DNA of 64,000 nt. Source: Platanthera guangdongensis. Taxonomy: Eukaryota; Streptophyta; Magnoliopsida; Asparagales; Orchidaceae. Every line of letters begins with the position of its first letter. The first letter of the stretch is position 1. Under the pieces are notes generated by a model. That model did no database searches, was not told the DNA's origin, and was given only the letters and a program-made list of their open reading frames with translations. Below, one piece after another: positions 10,152 to 23,050 of the stretch. The translations under genes were made by a program, and so were the position numbers. The DNA is taken from positions 65,097,259-65,161,258 of the forward strand of contig CM077162.1 in assembly GCA_039583875.1 (NCBI GenBank), read 5' to 3'.

Positions 10152-12469
10152 ATTTGCCTTGGGAACCCAAACACGTTTGGGTCCTTGGTCTCTAGTTAGA
10201 ATACTCCCCCTATAAGTATTAACATTATGAGTGGTCTTTCCCAAACTTCTAACTTGAGGAGTTATATAGTTTCTGGAATTAAACTAGCAATCAATGACAA
10301 AGTGACCAATTTTACCACAGCACCAGCAGTCGATCCTATTTTATCTTTGCCCGAAATTCTCCTGCTTGACCTTTTGTGATTGTAGTCTAGTAGGGGCAGC
10401 GGTCTTGGAGGAAGAAGATTCATGGTGATGTCAATCACATGTATTCTTCTCCTTGAGTGACTTTTCTACAATAGGCTTTACGCTTGTTGCTTTCTTGATG
10501 TTATGACCATGATTATAAGGGCCATAACTTTGAAGAGTAATCTCTTCATAAGGTGCCTTAAAGACACTCTCACCAAAGTTCCGGGGACGGGTCCATCCTT
10601 GGTAACGAGACTTGGGCTCTACATAAGTAGGCCTAACAATGTGACTGTAGGATGAATCAAGATCAAACTCATTTGTTGGAAATATGACCTTCTTAAAAGA
10701 AGTTTGATCCTGTTGAGCTTTCCCCTTCTCCTTGGCCAAAGCCTTCTTGGCCGCCTTATTCTTTATCTGAGCCTTATTTCTCCTAGAAGATTTACTAGGA
10801 GCATCATCATGGCCTAGGCCAGCACCTTTGGCCTGAGCTGAGAATTCAGCAATGAAAGGAAGGATAGTCTTGGGCTTTGAGAAACTTCCAACAAGTTTCT
10901 TTTCTGCTTCAAATTGTGCTTCCAGTTCGTTTATGATCTTCTCCTTCAGATCTAGGTGCTCGAGAGCCTTATTGTATTCTTCAATGACAGCATTGAAGTT
11001 CTCTCTTAGTGAGTCCATCCTGGCGACTTCCTCTTTCAGAGTGCTCTCTTCAGCCTTAAGAGACTTTATCTCCTTGGCTTGAGTTTTCACGACGTTTCAA
11101 TATTTGTCATAAGCCTTGATTAACTCCTTATACTGGGCCATGAGTTCAAACTCATCGTCAAAAGAGCTGTCCTCATGATCATGATCAGAAACATCAGATT
11201 CAGAAAGAGGAGTATGAGAATTTACCTTCCCAGTGAACTAGGGTTCTTGTTCATCATCAGTCAGAGCCATTAGCCTAAAGTAGGCTTACTTTTCTTCACT
11301 TGACTCAGATGAGTCAAAGTCGCTAAGAGTCTTGCCCTTCTTGGCTACGAGGCTCCTTTCTGTTCTCTTCTTATTGTATGAAGATTTTTTTCCTCTCTCT
11401 TTCCACACTCCTTTTTCTTGTGAGGGCAATCAGCGATGACGTGACTTGGCTTATTGCAACAGTAGCAGACTATGTCTGAAGAAATATATTTATTCTATTT
11501 CGATTGATACCTGTCATGGCTGCTTGAGCCCTTTTTGTGTCGATCACCATCATGACGTGATCATTTATGCGAGGCATCCTTGCCTCTCCATTGCTTCTTC
11601 TTGTTCAAGAATTTCTTGAACTGCCTTTAGAGTAGAGAGAACTCTCCTTCAAATAATTTTGAGCCTGAGGTGCTTGGCTCTGAAGTTTCTTCATCACTAT
11701 CTTCCTGAGCAGGTGCAGGTGAAGCCACTTTATTCTTCCTTGAGCTATCTGCCTTCAGTACTACAGACTTCTCCTTGGATGATGATCGACTCTTCTCTTC
11801 TTCAGCTTTTCTAGAATTGATCTGCAGTTTATATGACATCGGCTTTCCGAAGAGGTTCTGTTGGTCATTCTCTGCTAACTTGCCAAACTTCCTGATAGCA
11901 CAGACTTTATTGTCCCACTCCTTAGTCAGGGACCTTGGGAACTTATCAGTCAGCTCTCCATTTGTAAAGACTCGACCATACACTCTTAGGCCGTTAATAA
12001 TTTTGAAGAAACTTTCAAACGTATCTGCAATTGAGTCCTTTGGTCCTTGTTGAAAGGCTTCATACTTTTGATTCAATAGGGATCTTTTGTCATACCTAAC
12101 TTCTTCAGTGCCTTCCATCAAGTTAATAAGAGACTGTCACGTCTTCTTAGCAGATTGGCAGTGAATCAGATTCTGCAGCATAGAATCATCGACTGCACTA
12201 GTTATAATATTTTTAGCTTTCTTGTCCAATGAGACAAGTGCAATCTCATCTTTATCGAGATCCATAAATTTCTTAGGAACCTTTTTGGTGGGATCTATAA
12301 TGGAGATGGTCATTAGAACATAAGGACCTTCTTCAACAATCATGAAGATCCTTGGATCCACAGCTTCCATGAAGAACTTAATCCTTTCTTTCCACATGGG
12401 AAAGTTGGTCTTTGTGCACAGTGGAAGTTTTGCAAAATCCTTGGCCTTGTCCATGCTTGGATAACTCAA
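10149..12469 (-). pseudogene. gag: gag of Element B (UBN2-type, two zinc knuckles)
   Basis: The structural protein of the virus-like particle. It starts MSYPSMDKAKDF (12469) with the Copia gag core FPMWKERIKFFMEAVDP and YDKRSLLNQKYEAFQQGP..DTFESFFKIINGLRVYG. A first CCHC zinc knuckle, CYCCNKPSHVIADC, lies at about 11415-11470. A long coiled coil (about 10870-11140, KEIKSLKAEESTLKEE) follows. A second CCHC, CWCCGKIGHFVIDC, is at about 10280-10324, and the end is VWVPKAN with a stop at 10149-10151. Several stops and shifts break it (near 12137, 11627, 11240, 11095, 10430, 10277). Homologous gag: Element D. Two CCHC motifs flanking a coiled coil fit Sirevirus gag. Confidence 0.88.
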
Positions 12470-12525
12470 AAGACAACTTTGGGACAGATCTGTTCATAGT
12501 GTTAACCTTTTCATGAACAACCTCC

Positions 12526-12537
12526 CTCTGATACCAA
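12526..12537 (-). promoter_or_regulatory. Primer-binding site of Element B (initiator tRNA-Met)
   Basis: The minus strand reads TGGTATCAGAGG, one base from the 5' LTR end (12539). It is complementary to the 3' end of plant initiator tRNA-Met, the usual Copia primer. The same site is at 40348 and 59671. Confidence 0.92.
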
Positions 12538-12538
12538 T

Positions 12539-14352
12539 TGAAAATGTTTTAAGTTATCTTACCTAAATCACCTAGAGGGGGTGAATAGGTGAGTTGTGTG
12601 TCTTTTTGCGGAATAAAAACTTTAACGATCTATGCACAGAGAATCAAACCAAGCAATCACAAACGACAATAAGAATTATAGTGGTTCCCCAACCTTGGGT
12701 ACATCCACTTTCCACTCACCGATCTATCAAAGCACTAGACTCGGCTACTCCACTAATCTCGGGTTGAAACCAATCCTACACCTCAGAATAATGTTCCTAC
12801 AACTCGATCCCGAATCTGGATCTACACTTAAAAGATAGAACTTCCTATAATAACTTGGAGAAAACAACTCTTAAAACTCAGAGAAAGATCTCCTACAAGA
12901 ATAAAATGAAATAGCAAATAAAAACAGTGATTTATTCTCAGATCTGAAATTCTTCTGCCTGTTCTTCTTTTTTGAGCTTTGCGGCTTTATCAGAATTTGT
13001 TGAAGAAGAATCGGCAATCTCTGGATCAGAAAATCTCTGGACTCACACGATCAAGTAGAAGATCTGTCGTCAAAAAAAACTCGATCTGTGAATCAACTTC
13101 TCTGAATTTGTCTGAATCGAAAGTGCTTAGGCGATGAAGAAGAAGATCCGCGGCTCTCGATTTGGAAATAAAAATCGAATTCAGAAAACTTAGAATTTCT
13201 TCTTGCGGTGGCTGAAATTCTTCTTAAAATCTTCTTAGGTTAGTCGAAAATGACAAGACCTTTTATAGGATTACCCTAACGGTCATAATCAATATTAATG
13301 ACATCCACATGGACCAATCACGCGTTAATGATGTTTGAAATAACCATCTGTTTGGACTTAGCAATTTTCAGAAAAATCAGAATGGGTGTTCTTGAGAAGA
13401 AGGCTTTTACTCGAGAATAAATGAATTTTGTTACTCGAGAACAATATAGAAGTTCTTTAGAAGAAGACTTAGAGAAAATTGATGTGGAGAAAGAAAATAG
13501 CATTCTCGAGAAAGAAGTAAATTACTCGAGAAGAATAGTTTATAGTTCTCGAGAAGAATTATTTTGGTACTCGAGAATAAAAGGCTATCTCGAGAAAAAT
13601 ACTTAGAAAAATATGTGGAGGTGGAAAACTACAGTGTTGAGAATGAAAAGAAGTACTCAAGAAAGATGATGTTTTGTTCTCGAGAAGAAACATCCTGGTA
13701 CTCGAGAACAAATAGTCATCCCAAGAACAAAAGTTTGGCTCTCGAGAAAAGTACACTGGGTCTCGACAAATACCTTCTGCATCTCAAGAAAAGAAGATAG
13801 TCTTCTCGAGAATAATATTGGTCTTCTCGAGAAAAAGAATTAGAAAAATATTTGTCTGGAAAACAAACATCCCGAGAAGAAATATCATATATTACTCGAG
13901 AAAAAAAGCCTTTCTCGAGAAGAGCAAGAAGCTTTCTCGAGAACAACTTCTGTTACTCGAAATGAAGACAAGTCTTACTCGAGAATAATCATAAGTACTT
14001 CTCAAGTACAAATATAGTGCTCGAGAATAAGACTTGGACTTTTTCTGAAAACTTAAAATCTTCATTCTTCATAAAAAATCAGCATTCATCTTTTCTCTTG
14101 CCCTTAGTGCTTGAAAAGGAAGTGTGTCCCAATAGAGAGGCTACCCATGAGTCAACACCATGGATCACACAATGAGGGATTACATTGTATGGTTCTGTGT
14201 TTGGAGACTAATTGTACACTTACATTGGTCTACACTTAGTAATTAAGTCCTGTAAACACTTAACAAAAAGAGCATCAAATACAAACTTAATTCATCTTAG
14301 TTTAAGGGTGACTTCATATAAATCTGGGCTATTGTGGATGCAATACCCAACA
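12539..14352 (-). repeat. 5' LTR of Element B
   Basis: Starts TGTTGGGTATTG and ends CATTTTCA in element sense. It pairs with 1696-3489 and carries the same CTCGAG array (13390-14030, partly mutated) upstream of a TATA box at 13260-13267. Apparent open frames on both strands within it are repeat artefacts. Confidence 0.93.
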
Positions 14353-14357
14353 ATAAA
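14353..14357. repeat. Probable target-site duplication of Element B, right (ATAAA)
   Basis: Partner of CTAAA at 1691-1695, with one mismatch. Confidence 0.55.
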
Positions 14358-14449
14358 CACTACCATTCCACTGCCCTTTCAAAATTCTACAACTTGTACC
14401 CTAGATTTCTTGCACTGTCTTCTCCTTCATGCTCAATCTCTCAGATTCA

Positions 14450-16846
14450 ATGCCTCTCAAGGGTGTTGACTTCTTGTTTGAGGGCTATGAATGTGTGAAA
14501 TGGATTCAGAGATATTCCAGAAGAAATTCAATTTGTTATTCAACTTCTATCAGCCGCTAAACTTGAATTTCTGCTATTAGAACCCTGTGTTATTTGGAAA
14601 AGAGAGGTACTAGAATTGTTTGCAGATTCCAAAGTGGACTCATCCTCCACCAAAATCAAGACCTCCATTAATGGAGAAAATCTTAAAATCACAGCAAGGA
14701 AGATATGCAAGGCACTGAAACTCCCCAAGCTTAGCCCTAAAGAAGAGGAAGATGAGTTTTTCAAGAAGATGTAAAGTCGGCCTTCAAATGGTTAAGTCTT
14801 TCCAAACATACTAGTAGATCAATACTATGGAAAGACATGAATTTGAAGGGTAATGTTTTGGCAGTCAACTTTGGAAAAGCCTTGATATGCAAGACCAGGT
14901 CTCATGACAAACTTAAGGAAGATGTTTGAACCAATGGCTAGAGTGATTCTCTCTAAGAAAACTAATTTGGGGGCAAGGTGGTGTTTTATGAGGTAATTGA
15001 GTGCATCCCTGAGCCCAATATTGGAAGAATTTTGTTTATATTCCTCCTCAACATTGTTCCATGAATTCTAAATATGAGGTTAGTCGGAAAGATCCATCAT
15101 ATAAGAAAGATGGACATCAAAATGTTTGAAAGATGGAATAGGGTGCTGATCAAACACCCTCAGCAGTCTAAAAAGAAAAATAAAAAGGAAGTTGAATCAA
15201 TTGCAGAAGAAAAAACCAGTAGTAGCTCTTCAGACAGTAGGAGTACTAAACCCCATAACCATCACTTGTTAAGTTCAAGTGATTCTGAGAGAATAGATGT
15301 GAGTGCTCACATTTCAATTTCATCTAAGCTTGTTGCCAAAGATGTTATCGAGAAAGTGTCACCTACTGATTTTGAAGGAGACACGGTTATAGAACATGTT
15401 GAAGATCTTGTGATAACTGTTGTGGACAGAATTTGTGCTGATACTGAGTAGGGTATCTTAGAAAAGGATGATCATGTTAAGGGGGAGATCAATACAATTA
15501 GTGATGTTGTTGAGGGGGAGAGTCACCCTGAGCTCTGCTCAAGAAGATGAAGCTAGAGTGGAAGTATTAGAAAAAGAAAACAAAGAAGTTGATGTCATGT
15601 CACTTGCTAAGGAGCATGAGAAAGAGAAGTCTATCCTTATTGCTGACATTCCAGATCACTCCTCTGAATATGAAATAGCTAATTCTGAAATGGGGAGAGA
15701 GGTAAGGGAGAGACATGAATAAGTTAACTATCCAGTATCTAATCAGCTGAATGATGAGTTTCTTACCTCTTTTCTAACACAATTAAGAGGGCTCCTTGAT
15801 GAGCAAAGAAGAAAGATTAAGATTTATGTGGATGATTCAGTCAAAGAACTGAAGAAGGATATTTCTACTAAAATTACTTCAATCATATTTGAAGTGAACT
15901 AGCTGAAAGAAAACACAATCAACTTCTTCATGAAAGCTGCTACAGCTGTAGATTATAATGCACTTCAACTTGAACAGATTTAGATGAGGCAAAATGATAT
16001 CATATAAAACCAGTGCACTGCCTCTGAAAACATGCAAATAGTTCATAATGTGACAAAAACCAGCATGGAAGAGCACGGGAAGATTGTTGAAAGGAGACTG
16101 AATGCTTGCACCCAAATCCTGGATGATCATATGTTGGAAGTCAAGAATCATGTCACAGCTGTTGTCAATGACTTGGCTAACAAGATAACCTCCTACAAGT
16201 ACTCCATGAGCAATCTAGTCATAGAAGTAGTTATAAAGGGGGAGTGGTCAATGATAAGAGCAAGTGGAGACCATGTTATCTGGACCTCCAATGTAATCAG
16301 GGAAGCTATGGTCCTAGATGCCATCCAGTATGATGAGCATGAGCCTGCTATTCCTGAAGATGGAGTTGGAGCGAAAGCTAAAGCTAATGTTGTGGTAGTA
16401 GCTTCAGATGATGAAATTGCATTCAACCCCACATCTCAACATCTATCAAAGGGCAATGGCAAAGAGTTTGTTGATGAGGAAGAGGATGTGAGGCTGTGGA
16501 AGAAAAGGAACAGAGAAGAACTGGAAACAAGGATAGATTATGTACAGTGGAGCTCAACCTCCAGGGTCATCATACTAGCTGTCTGGAATCAGATCAAAGA
16601 GAACAAGTCAGATAGAGCCATGTTATACAGTTTTATGGAATGGGATAAGTATGAAAAGTAAGAAGAGGCAAGGAAAAGATCAGAAAGGACAAGCTGGCTG
16701 GAACTCTATCGGTGGATTCCCCAGAACACTACAAATATCATCTTAAGCCCTACAGCTACTTTGAGAGGCAAAGATAGAAAAAGGAGGCTGTAGAGAAGAC
16801 TGCAAAGAAATTTGGGGGCATTGTAATTAGGAAACCTGAATCTTAA
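14450..16846 (+). pseudogene. ORF3 (env-position ORF) of Element A
   Basis: Homologue of ORF3 in Elements B and D, reconstructed across frameshifts. It begins MPLKGVDFLFEGYECVKW (14450) and shows NVLAVNFGKALICKTRS where Element B has LLADILGKVLLCRTSS. The domain is followed by a charged Ser-rich linker (15074-15451) and long coiled-coil segments (RGLLDEQRRKIKIYVDDSVK near 15790; MEEHGKIVERRLNACTQILD near 16070). The longest intact stretch is 16032-16661 (209 codons). The C-terminus contains DSPEHYKYHLKPYSYFERQR, alignable with PPKYFPKPFSYQKRQ of Element B, and stops at 16844-16846. Many stops and shifts occur in the first 600 bp. No membrane anchor was seen. It sits directly before the PPT and LTR of A. 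Confidence 0.7.
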
Positions 16847-17038
16847 CAATGTTATAAAATTTTAGGTTCCAAAGAGCTGTTGAATGTGGAATGTTTATTG
16901 TGGGCTTTCTCAAACTTTTATTATTTATGATATCTAAGTATTCTATCTTACTTGTCTGAGTGATTGCACATTTTGAGTTGATCTTTATTATCTATTTTGA
17001 AATTGTGTATATTATTGATTAGGATTCTGATTTCAAAT

Positions 17039-17048
17039 AAGGGGAGAG
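17039..17048 (+). promoter_or_regulatory. Polypurine tract of Element A
   Basis: AAGGGGAGAG lies directly before the LTR start TGTTGGGAACA, the expected plus-strand primer. The preceding 16847-17038 is AT-rich 3' noncoding sequence. Confidence 0.85.
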
Positions 17049-18255
17049 TGTTGGGAACATTGACCATAATGTCATAGATTTGAAGAAGCCTCATAAGTTA
17101 ATAATATACACAAATATGTATTTGATATCTCTCTAGGTTAACATATGCAGGTAATCAATATTTGATTGACTAATAGTTTGGGAGTAAGTCAGCACACTCT
17201 AGAAGTGAATAATATTTGCTAAGTACAAATGAGTTGAGCCATCTCACTTTACTCGACGCTCAAGGTCTATATGCGTTGACTCAATGCTATTCAGTCAGTG
17301 CATCAGAAGAGAAGCAGAGAATCTGTCTAAATTCAAATGCGCCGAGTCATTTCACATCACTCGACGCTCAAGATTTATATGCGCTAACTGAAAGATACTC
17401 TTTCAACGCCTCTATAAAAGAGCAAAAATTATGACCAACTATAAATATGTCGACTGAAGGTCTTTCACTCAACGCCTCGGTAAAAGTGCAGAGATTCAGA
17501 TAAAGTACTAATCCGTCGAGTGAAGATCATTCACTCAATGCCTCAGTAGTGAAGCAGAAAAACTATCAAAGTACATATGTGTCGAGACATAAGACTTAAC
17601 TCAACGCCAAAGTTGTTTGTGTGAGTTAACTGCAGTCACTCGATGCCTCTTTAGAAATACTTCACTCAACGCTTCAGGAGAAGCAGAAAAGCTGTCAAAG
17701 TACAACTGTATCGAAACACAAGAGATCACGCAATACCTAAGTAGAATGCGTTGTGTTAAGTGTTGTCTCTCAATGCCTTATCAGAGTTCAAGTATTTGGC
17801 TAAGTTATGTTGCTTTCAGTACTCAACGCCTCAACAGAAGTTCAGAAATCTATTCTATGTCAATGGCTTCTAGTCTATTCTACTAACTCCGTACTTAATT
17901 CAAATCAACGCAGATTGCGCGCTAAAATACGGAAACCGCCGCATTTCTCTAACATGGAATCTTGGGATGATTCAACCATTAAAGCCGGTCATGTCGCATT
18001 CCTAAACATGATTATATCCATTGCAGTTGCTAAGATATAAAAGCTAACTACGTGAGACTTTTACAAGAACGTTTTGGAATACTTTCTAAAACCCTAATTC
18101 GAAAAAAGTCGCCACCAGCAAAGAAAGAATTATTTTCATTATCTTCAAGCGTGATAGTCTACACAATAATCATTCTGAAGCTTGAAGAAGAAGATCTCTA
18201 TAAGTATTCAACGCGGCATAACCTGTCTCTAATCTAAAGATCATTTTTTTGTTGT
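17049..18255 (+). repeat. 3' LTR of Element A, left part
   Basis: Begins TGTTGGGAACATTGACC after the PPT. Between about 17200 and 17850 it has about ten degenerate repeats built on ACTCAACGCC / GTTGAGTGAAG with spacers such as GAAGCAGAAAAGCTGTC. Related arrays are in the LTR fragments at 30587-32438. It is interrupted at 18255 by Element C and resumes at 24598. A short fragment at 17807-18237 is open but reads through LTR sequence. Confidence 0.85.
18251..18255. repeat. Target-site duplication of Element C, left (GTTGT)
   Basis: Perfect match to 24593-24597, directly outside the LTR ends. Confidence 0.9.
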
Positions 18256-19200
18256 TGTTGATGTGCGAAAACGACACCGCCTAGTTAACAGATTCTTCGA
18301 TCTCATAAGATAGGTGAAGAACAGGATTGCGGGGTTGATGAGAAGGAAAGGACAAAGCTTCTGAGTGCTTGAGAGTGGAGCAAACACTTGTTCAAGGGAT
18401 TGCGGGGATAGAGGAGAGGTTTGTTGAGAGCAGCCAAGAAGGCTGATAATCAGCGGAGAAGGTTGATGATCAGCGGAGAAGCTTGATGATCAGCGGAGAA
18501 GCTTGATGATCAACGGAGAAGCCTAGTGAACAGTGGAGGAGGTTAATCATGAGCTGTCGAGCAGGCGGTTACTTTGACGATTGTGCATGCAGGCTGATGC
18601 CGAGAGAGTTAAGCTGAGAAGAAGAGAGGGGGCCTCATCAATGTAGGTGGACTGGACTTTTAGCTGGGGTTCATCAATGTAGGTGGACTGGAAGGTTTGA
18701 CTGCACCTCGAGTCTGCCCAGCTCGTGGTGAACAGGACATGTCTGTTGATCTTGGCGGGTAGCCGGAGAGCTGGAGCATCCGTGCTCCTCAGGCGGACTA
18801 AAGAAGCAGGTCGCCCATACTATTGGAGTCTGCCACTCTGTTGAATGGAACGGGATGAAATAGCAACTCCTGCAAAATATGCGGCTTGTTGCAGGTCTTG
18901 GCGGATAGGTATCCGAGTCCGGAAAAGGGGCACCTGTTGAGACAATCTTGCGGTTTAGATAACAAGGCGCCCGGCCTGCAGGGGCGGACTTAAGAAGCAG
19001 TCTACAGCCCCTGTCGACCAAAGGAACAATGCGCGGTCTGGGAAGTCAGACCGCTGAGACTGCTCAAGTCGTGCGGCCTGAGCAGACAGAAAAACCTGCC
19101 CGCTCATCCTGCAATGTCACAACCTCCAAGAGGAACCTGGAGTAGGCCACGATTAGTGAGCTGGCTGCCTTGGGAAGGATCACCGATTTCGGGGTTAACA
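18256..19200 (-). repeat. 3' LTR of Element C (internally deleted)
   Basis: 945 bp against 1542 bp for the partner LTR; the part corresponding to about 23407-24040 is missing. It contains a short array of a 20-bp unit GCTTGATGATCAGCGGAGAA (18440-18545). In element sense the PPT-like GTGCGGGGATTA (19201-19212) adjoins it. Confidence 0.88.
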
Positions 19201-21184
19201 TAATCCCCGCACTTTTTTAAGTTCTGAAGGAAACTTCAAAAAAGTAGGTGACCCACGAAAATCATGATCCACCCCAAAGAAAAAGGAGGGGGAAAGGAGA
19301 GATAGAACCTGATGTCTCTCCTTAGGAGGTTGCTACTACCTGTCTTTTTCCTGTAAAGGAAAAGTTAGTGTAGACATGTATGGAAGGTACATCTTGTGTG
19401 TACTTGGGTTTGCCTTTGCAAAATGAAGATGTGTCTTTCACTTAGCTCTGCAAAATGAAGATGAGAGGAAAACATAGAGGAATAATAATCATGCAAGTAC
19501 CTGAAGGGGACTTGCAAGCGTTTGCTGATTTCTGCAAAAGAGAGATTAGAGGCAGATATGAAAGTAAAGTAAGCCACAAATACCTGAATTGAACTGGCAG
19601 GTATCTGCTAACCTTCTGTAAGAAAAGGGTTAGAAGAAGATATGATATATGAAAGACGTTTGCAAGTACCTGTAAGGAAACTTGCAGCATCTGCTGGTCT
19701 CTACAAGAAAAGAGTTAAAAGCAGGAATGATATATGAAAGAAGGTTGCAAGTATCAGTGTGGAAACATGCAAGCATCTACTGATCTCTACAACAAAAGAG
19801 TTAAAAGCAGACATGATATATGAAAGAAGGTTGCAAGTACCTGTGAGGAAACTTGCAAGCATCTACTGATCTCTACAAGAAAAGAGTTAGAAGTAGATTT
19901 AATGAAAAGACTAAGTTGTAAGTACCTGGATAAGACTTGCAGGTGCCTGCTCAAAGAGAAGAGTGAGCAGCAGATATAATATAATGAGCTAAGCTGCAAG
20001 TACCTCAGCGGAACTTGCGAATGCTAACTGTTGATGAGATAAGGTCGATATGAACATATAGCAGAGGAAATGTCTGACGAGCTCTGATGATAATTGAATG
20101 AAGATCAAACCAGAGTAGTGATCTTCTTGTTATATTAGAGATGATATCTTTAACATGAAGTCCAGATCAATAAGTCGAGCGTTGACTGTTGATATGACAG
20201 GATAGATATGATCAGATTAGCAGAGAAGAAGCTTGATGAATTCTGCCAATCTTAACCAGATTCCAATAGCAAGGCTTGATGATCAAGAAGGGTCAGATTC
20301 TTTGATCAATGATTGATGTCATTAACATTTGATAAGAGTAACAAAGAACTTTGTAGATCATCATCTGATAGAGCTTTGAGCAAGCAATGTATATAAGATG
20401 AGAATAAGCAGAAATGATTGTTGCGAATCCTTTTGATAGGTCGAATTTAACCTGTTCACCTGTGAAAGAGGAAGTTGATAATAAAGTGATCTATACTCGG
20501 AGTTGACCAAGAAAGGGTTGGATACTGCCATAGGAGATCACATGTGGGCCTTATGCATCACTTGTCCAAGAAAGGTCATCAGGAATATAGTCCTACTTAG
20601 AGAGGACTAGCTATACTCCCGTGATAGAGCACAAAAGGGAGACATGCACAAAATCCTAAGAAGGAAACGGCAGATGCACTGCTCTCTTGCCTTGGGTACA
20701 ACGTCACTGATCAATGAGATTAGTTACGCCAAGTGGCCTAAAGCATTGCTTGTCTGTGGAAAGATCAACGGAGTTGCGGATCCCGCGAAGGCACGGATTG
20801 AGAGTATCATAGAGTGTTCGGCCATCACAATTGTGAGATGATCGAGGAGACAAGGCTACGCTTGATCATCATTGCTTGTCCAACAAAGATAATCGTAACT
20901 GTAATGTATCCTTAACGAAGCACGCCAGAGCTAACATATGGGGCCTCCCTGGCGCACACTCTATGTTAGATGTCGGCTAGGATCCGAAGTCTGAAGCCCA
21001 CCATCATAGATTGAACGGATCCCACTGCACATACGTGAACACTCCCCACAGTATATGGTCGTCGCAGTCATGCCAGAGAACAATCTATGGAGGAAACAAC
21101 AAGACTTGGCGATATCTCAATGGTTCAGCGATCTCTTTGGCAAAGAGAAAATAGAGGAAGAAGCATTCCAAAAAGGGAAATGTG
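19201..21184 (-). other. 3' noncoding region of Element C
   Basis: No convincing ORF. It holds the PPT-like AAAAAAGTGCGGGGATTA next to the LTR, a tandem array at about 19480-20000, and a non-repetitive stretch (20040-21184) that is well conserved with 55060-56315 in Element F. That conservation is probably shared ancestry within the family. Confidence 0.7.
19480..20000. repeat. About 85-bp tandem array in Element C
   Basis: Six to seven copies of a unit containing TTGCAAGTACCTG, GAAACTTGCAAGCATCTG, CTGATCTCTACAAGAAAAG and AGTTAGAAGCAGATATGAT. Element F has eight to nine copies at 54325-55020, so copy number varies within the family. Confidence 0.85.
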
Positions 21185-22998
21185 TCAGTACAGGATCCCT
21201 GATGTAAACTTTATTGAAATGCAAGAAGGAACACTTAGAAGTGTTTCGAGATGAAAATGTTCAAAGAGTAAGAGTAGAGAAAACCCGTCATGGTTGTGGA
21301 AAAACTTTGAAGAACTGTGAAGTCCTTTGTCGACATAGAATAGTCTTCCAAGCGCACCCTCGTCATCAGCATCGAAGCATTCAACAGTATTGTTAACAAC
21401 AAGGAGAGGGTGTTCTTCGACTAGGCTCACTCCTCTTGAGCAACAAGGAATGTCTGCAGCTTCTTTGCCCTTTGAGGTTGTTGGATCAGGGCAATCATCT
21501 TTGGGAAGAAAGTCACGCATCTTACCCTGCCGCGGCATCTTTTGCACTAGTTGGCGGAGTGCTCGGCAGTTCTCAGTCAGGTGGCCTGGATCTTTGTGGA
21601 ATTCGCAATATGGTTATGAGTCTTTAGATCTTTGATCAGCTGGTCGATAAGGCCTTTTGTAGTTTGCCCTATCCTTCATGACTTGGCTTACTTGTTGCAT
21701 GGCCTCTTGGAGTTGATACTCTTGCAAATCATCATCTTGATGTTGATGGACCGCAGCTGTTTGAGAAGATGGAGCTGGTGGTAGTAGCAATTGATCTTGA
21801 GCACGATCACGACTCGGGAAGGAGTATCGGTGGCGTTGAAATCATCTTTCCCTCCTTGAGTGAGTTGGGAAATCTTTCCGAGGAGACCTCAGAGGTTGCT
21901 TGTGAGAAGGAGGATCCTTCTCTGCTATAAGTCTAGAAACAAAACCGGGGTTGCTCTTTTCGCCTCGGATGTATGAGTTGACTAAGGCAATCAACTCTTG
22001 GTATGTTCTTGGTGCTCGGACATTGGCTTCAAACTTGAGCGGCCCTTTACAAAGATCGTGGATAAGAGCCACTCGGTACATTTCTTGACCAACAATCTCG
22101 ATGTCCAAGATTTCTCTCTGGAATCGATCAACGAAAGGAGACCAAGTCTCGTTCTCACGTTACTTAATCTCAAAGAGGGATTCTGGACCGCCCTTTCTCT
22201 TAGTTGAAGTAGAAAATCTGAGCAAGAACTCCCTTCGCAGATCAGCAAAGGAAGTGATGGACTGAGGGCGAAGACCATAGAACCAATCCCCCACTTGTCC
22301 ATCAAAGGTTGTTACAAGTAGCTTGCATTTGGTAGCATCTGAAAGTGTCTTGAGAGCTACGGCTGATTCGAAAGCTTGAAGGTGCTTCGTTGGATCAGTC
22401 TCTCCAGTGTAGATTATTAACCAGGGCTCTCTGAAATTAACTGGAGTAGGTTCATGACGAACATTCTCTGTAAATGGCGAAGGCTCTTCCAGCTCTCCTA
22501 CAACATAAGGATAAAAGGGAGTATAAGTTGCAGCTGCAAAAGAAGCAGGAGGATAGAAAGGAAAAGCTGCTGCAGGAGGAGCAAAGGCAGTAGCTGATGG
22601 GTAAGGATGAATTCCCTGAAAGTTGAGAAATCTTGCAGGACTTCCCCGGGTAGCTTCCGGAAGAAGTTTTGATGAGCTGCAAACTGTTCATCTTGAGGTC
22701 GCATAGGGGCTGCAGACCCTTGCAGAAAGGTTGCCGTATAAGGAGGATAGACCGGCGGGCAAGCTAGAGGATAAGCTTGTTGATGCTCCAATGTTTGGGT
22801 TGGATTGATCGAATCAGCTGGAGCAACTGGAGCTGCTACAGGTTGAGTGTCTAATCGCTACGTGATCATATGAAGCATTTGGTTGATTACTTGAAATTGC
22901 TGAGCATTTTCACGGCGTGATTGATCGAAGGCCTCCCAGAGAGGATCATCACTGGGACTTGATCGAGCAAGGTTCTCAGCTGAATGATGATCTGACAT
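21185..22998 (-). pseudogene. gag: gag of Element C (Retrotrans_gag)
   Basis: Starts MSDHHSAENLARSSPSDDP (22998). A Pro/Ala-rich segment leads into a Retrotrans_gag core (CKLLVTTFDGQVGDWFYGL, LRREFLLRFSTSTKRKGGPE, ETWSPFVDRFQREILDIEIV) at about 21950-22320. A zinc-knuckle-like CEFHKDPGHLTENC (about 21570-21612; C-x2-H-x4-H-x4-C, the usual plant Gypsy variant) follows, then a tail ending near 21185. Stops are present, including a TAA just before PYCEF and one near 22860, plus a shift near 22500. The orthologous region in Element F is more intact (324 codons open). It is the only protein the element encodes. Confidence 0.85.
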
Positions 22999-23050
22999 AG
23001 CTAACTATTAATTTTCACCGTCTGTTCGGATCTGAAGGTCGGGTGTTAAC

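Larger units (their letters stand above)
1696..14352 (-). mobile_element. Element B: full-length Sirevirus-like Copia nested in Element A
   Basis: A complete but decayed 12.7-kb element on the minus strand. It comprises a 5' LTR (12539-14352), a PBS for initiator tRNA-Met (12526-12537), gag with two zinc knuckles (10149-12469), pol (protease, integrase, RT, RNase H; 6973-10135), a spacer with a CTCGAG array, ORF3 (3699-6407), a PPT (3490-3500) and a 3' LTR (1696-3489). The LTRs differ at roughly 5% of sites in the part I compared by eye, so the insertion is not recent. Coding regions contain several nonsense codons. The gag-PR-IN-RT-RH order defines Ty1/Copia; length, two zinc knuckles and a post-pol ORF point to the Sirevirus group. 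Confidence 0.92.
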
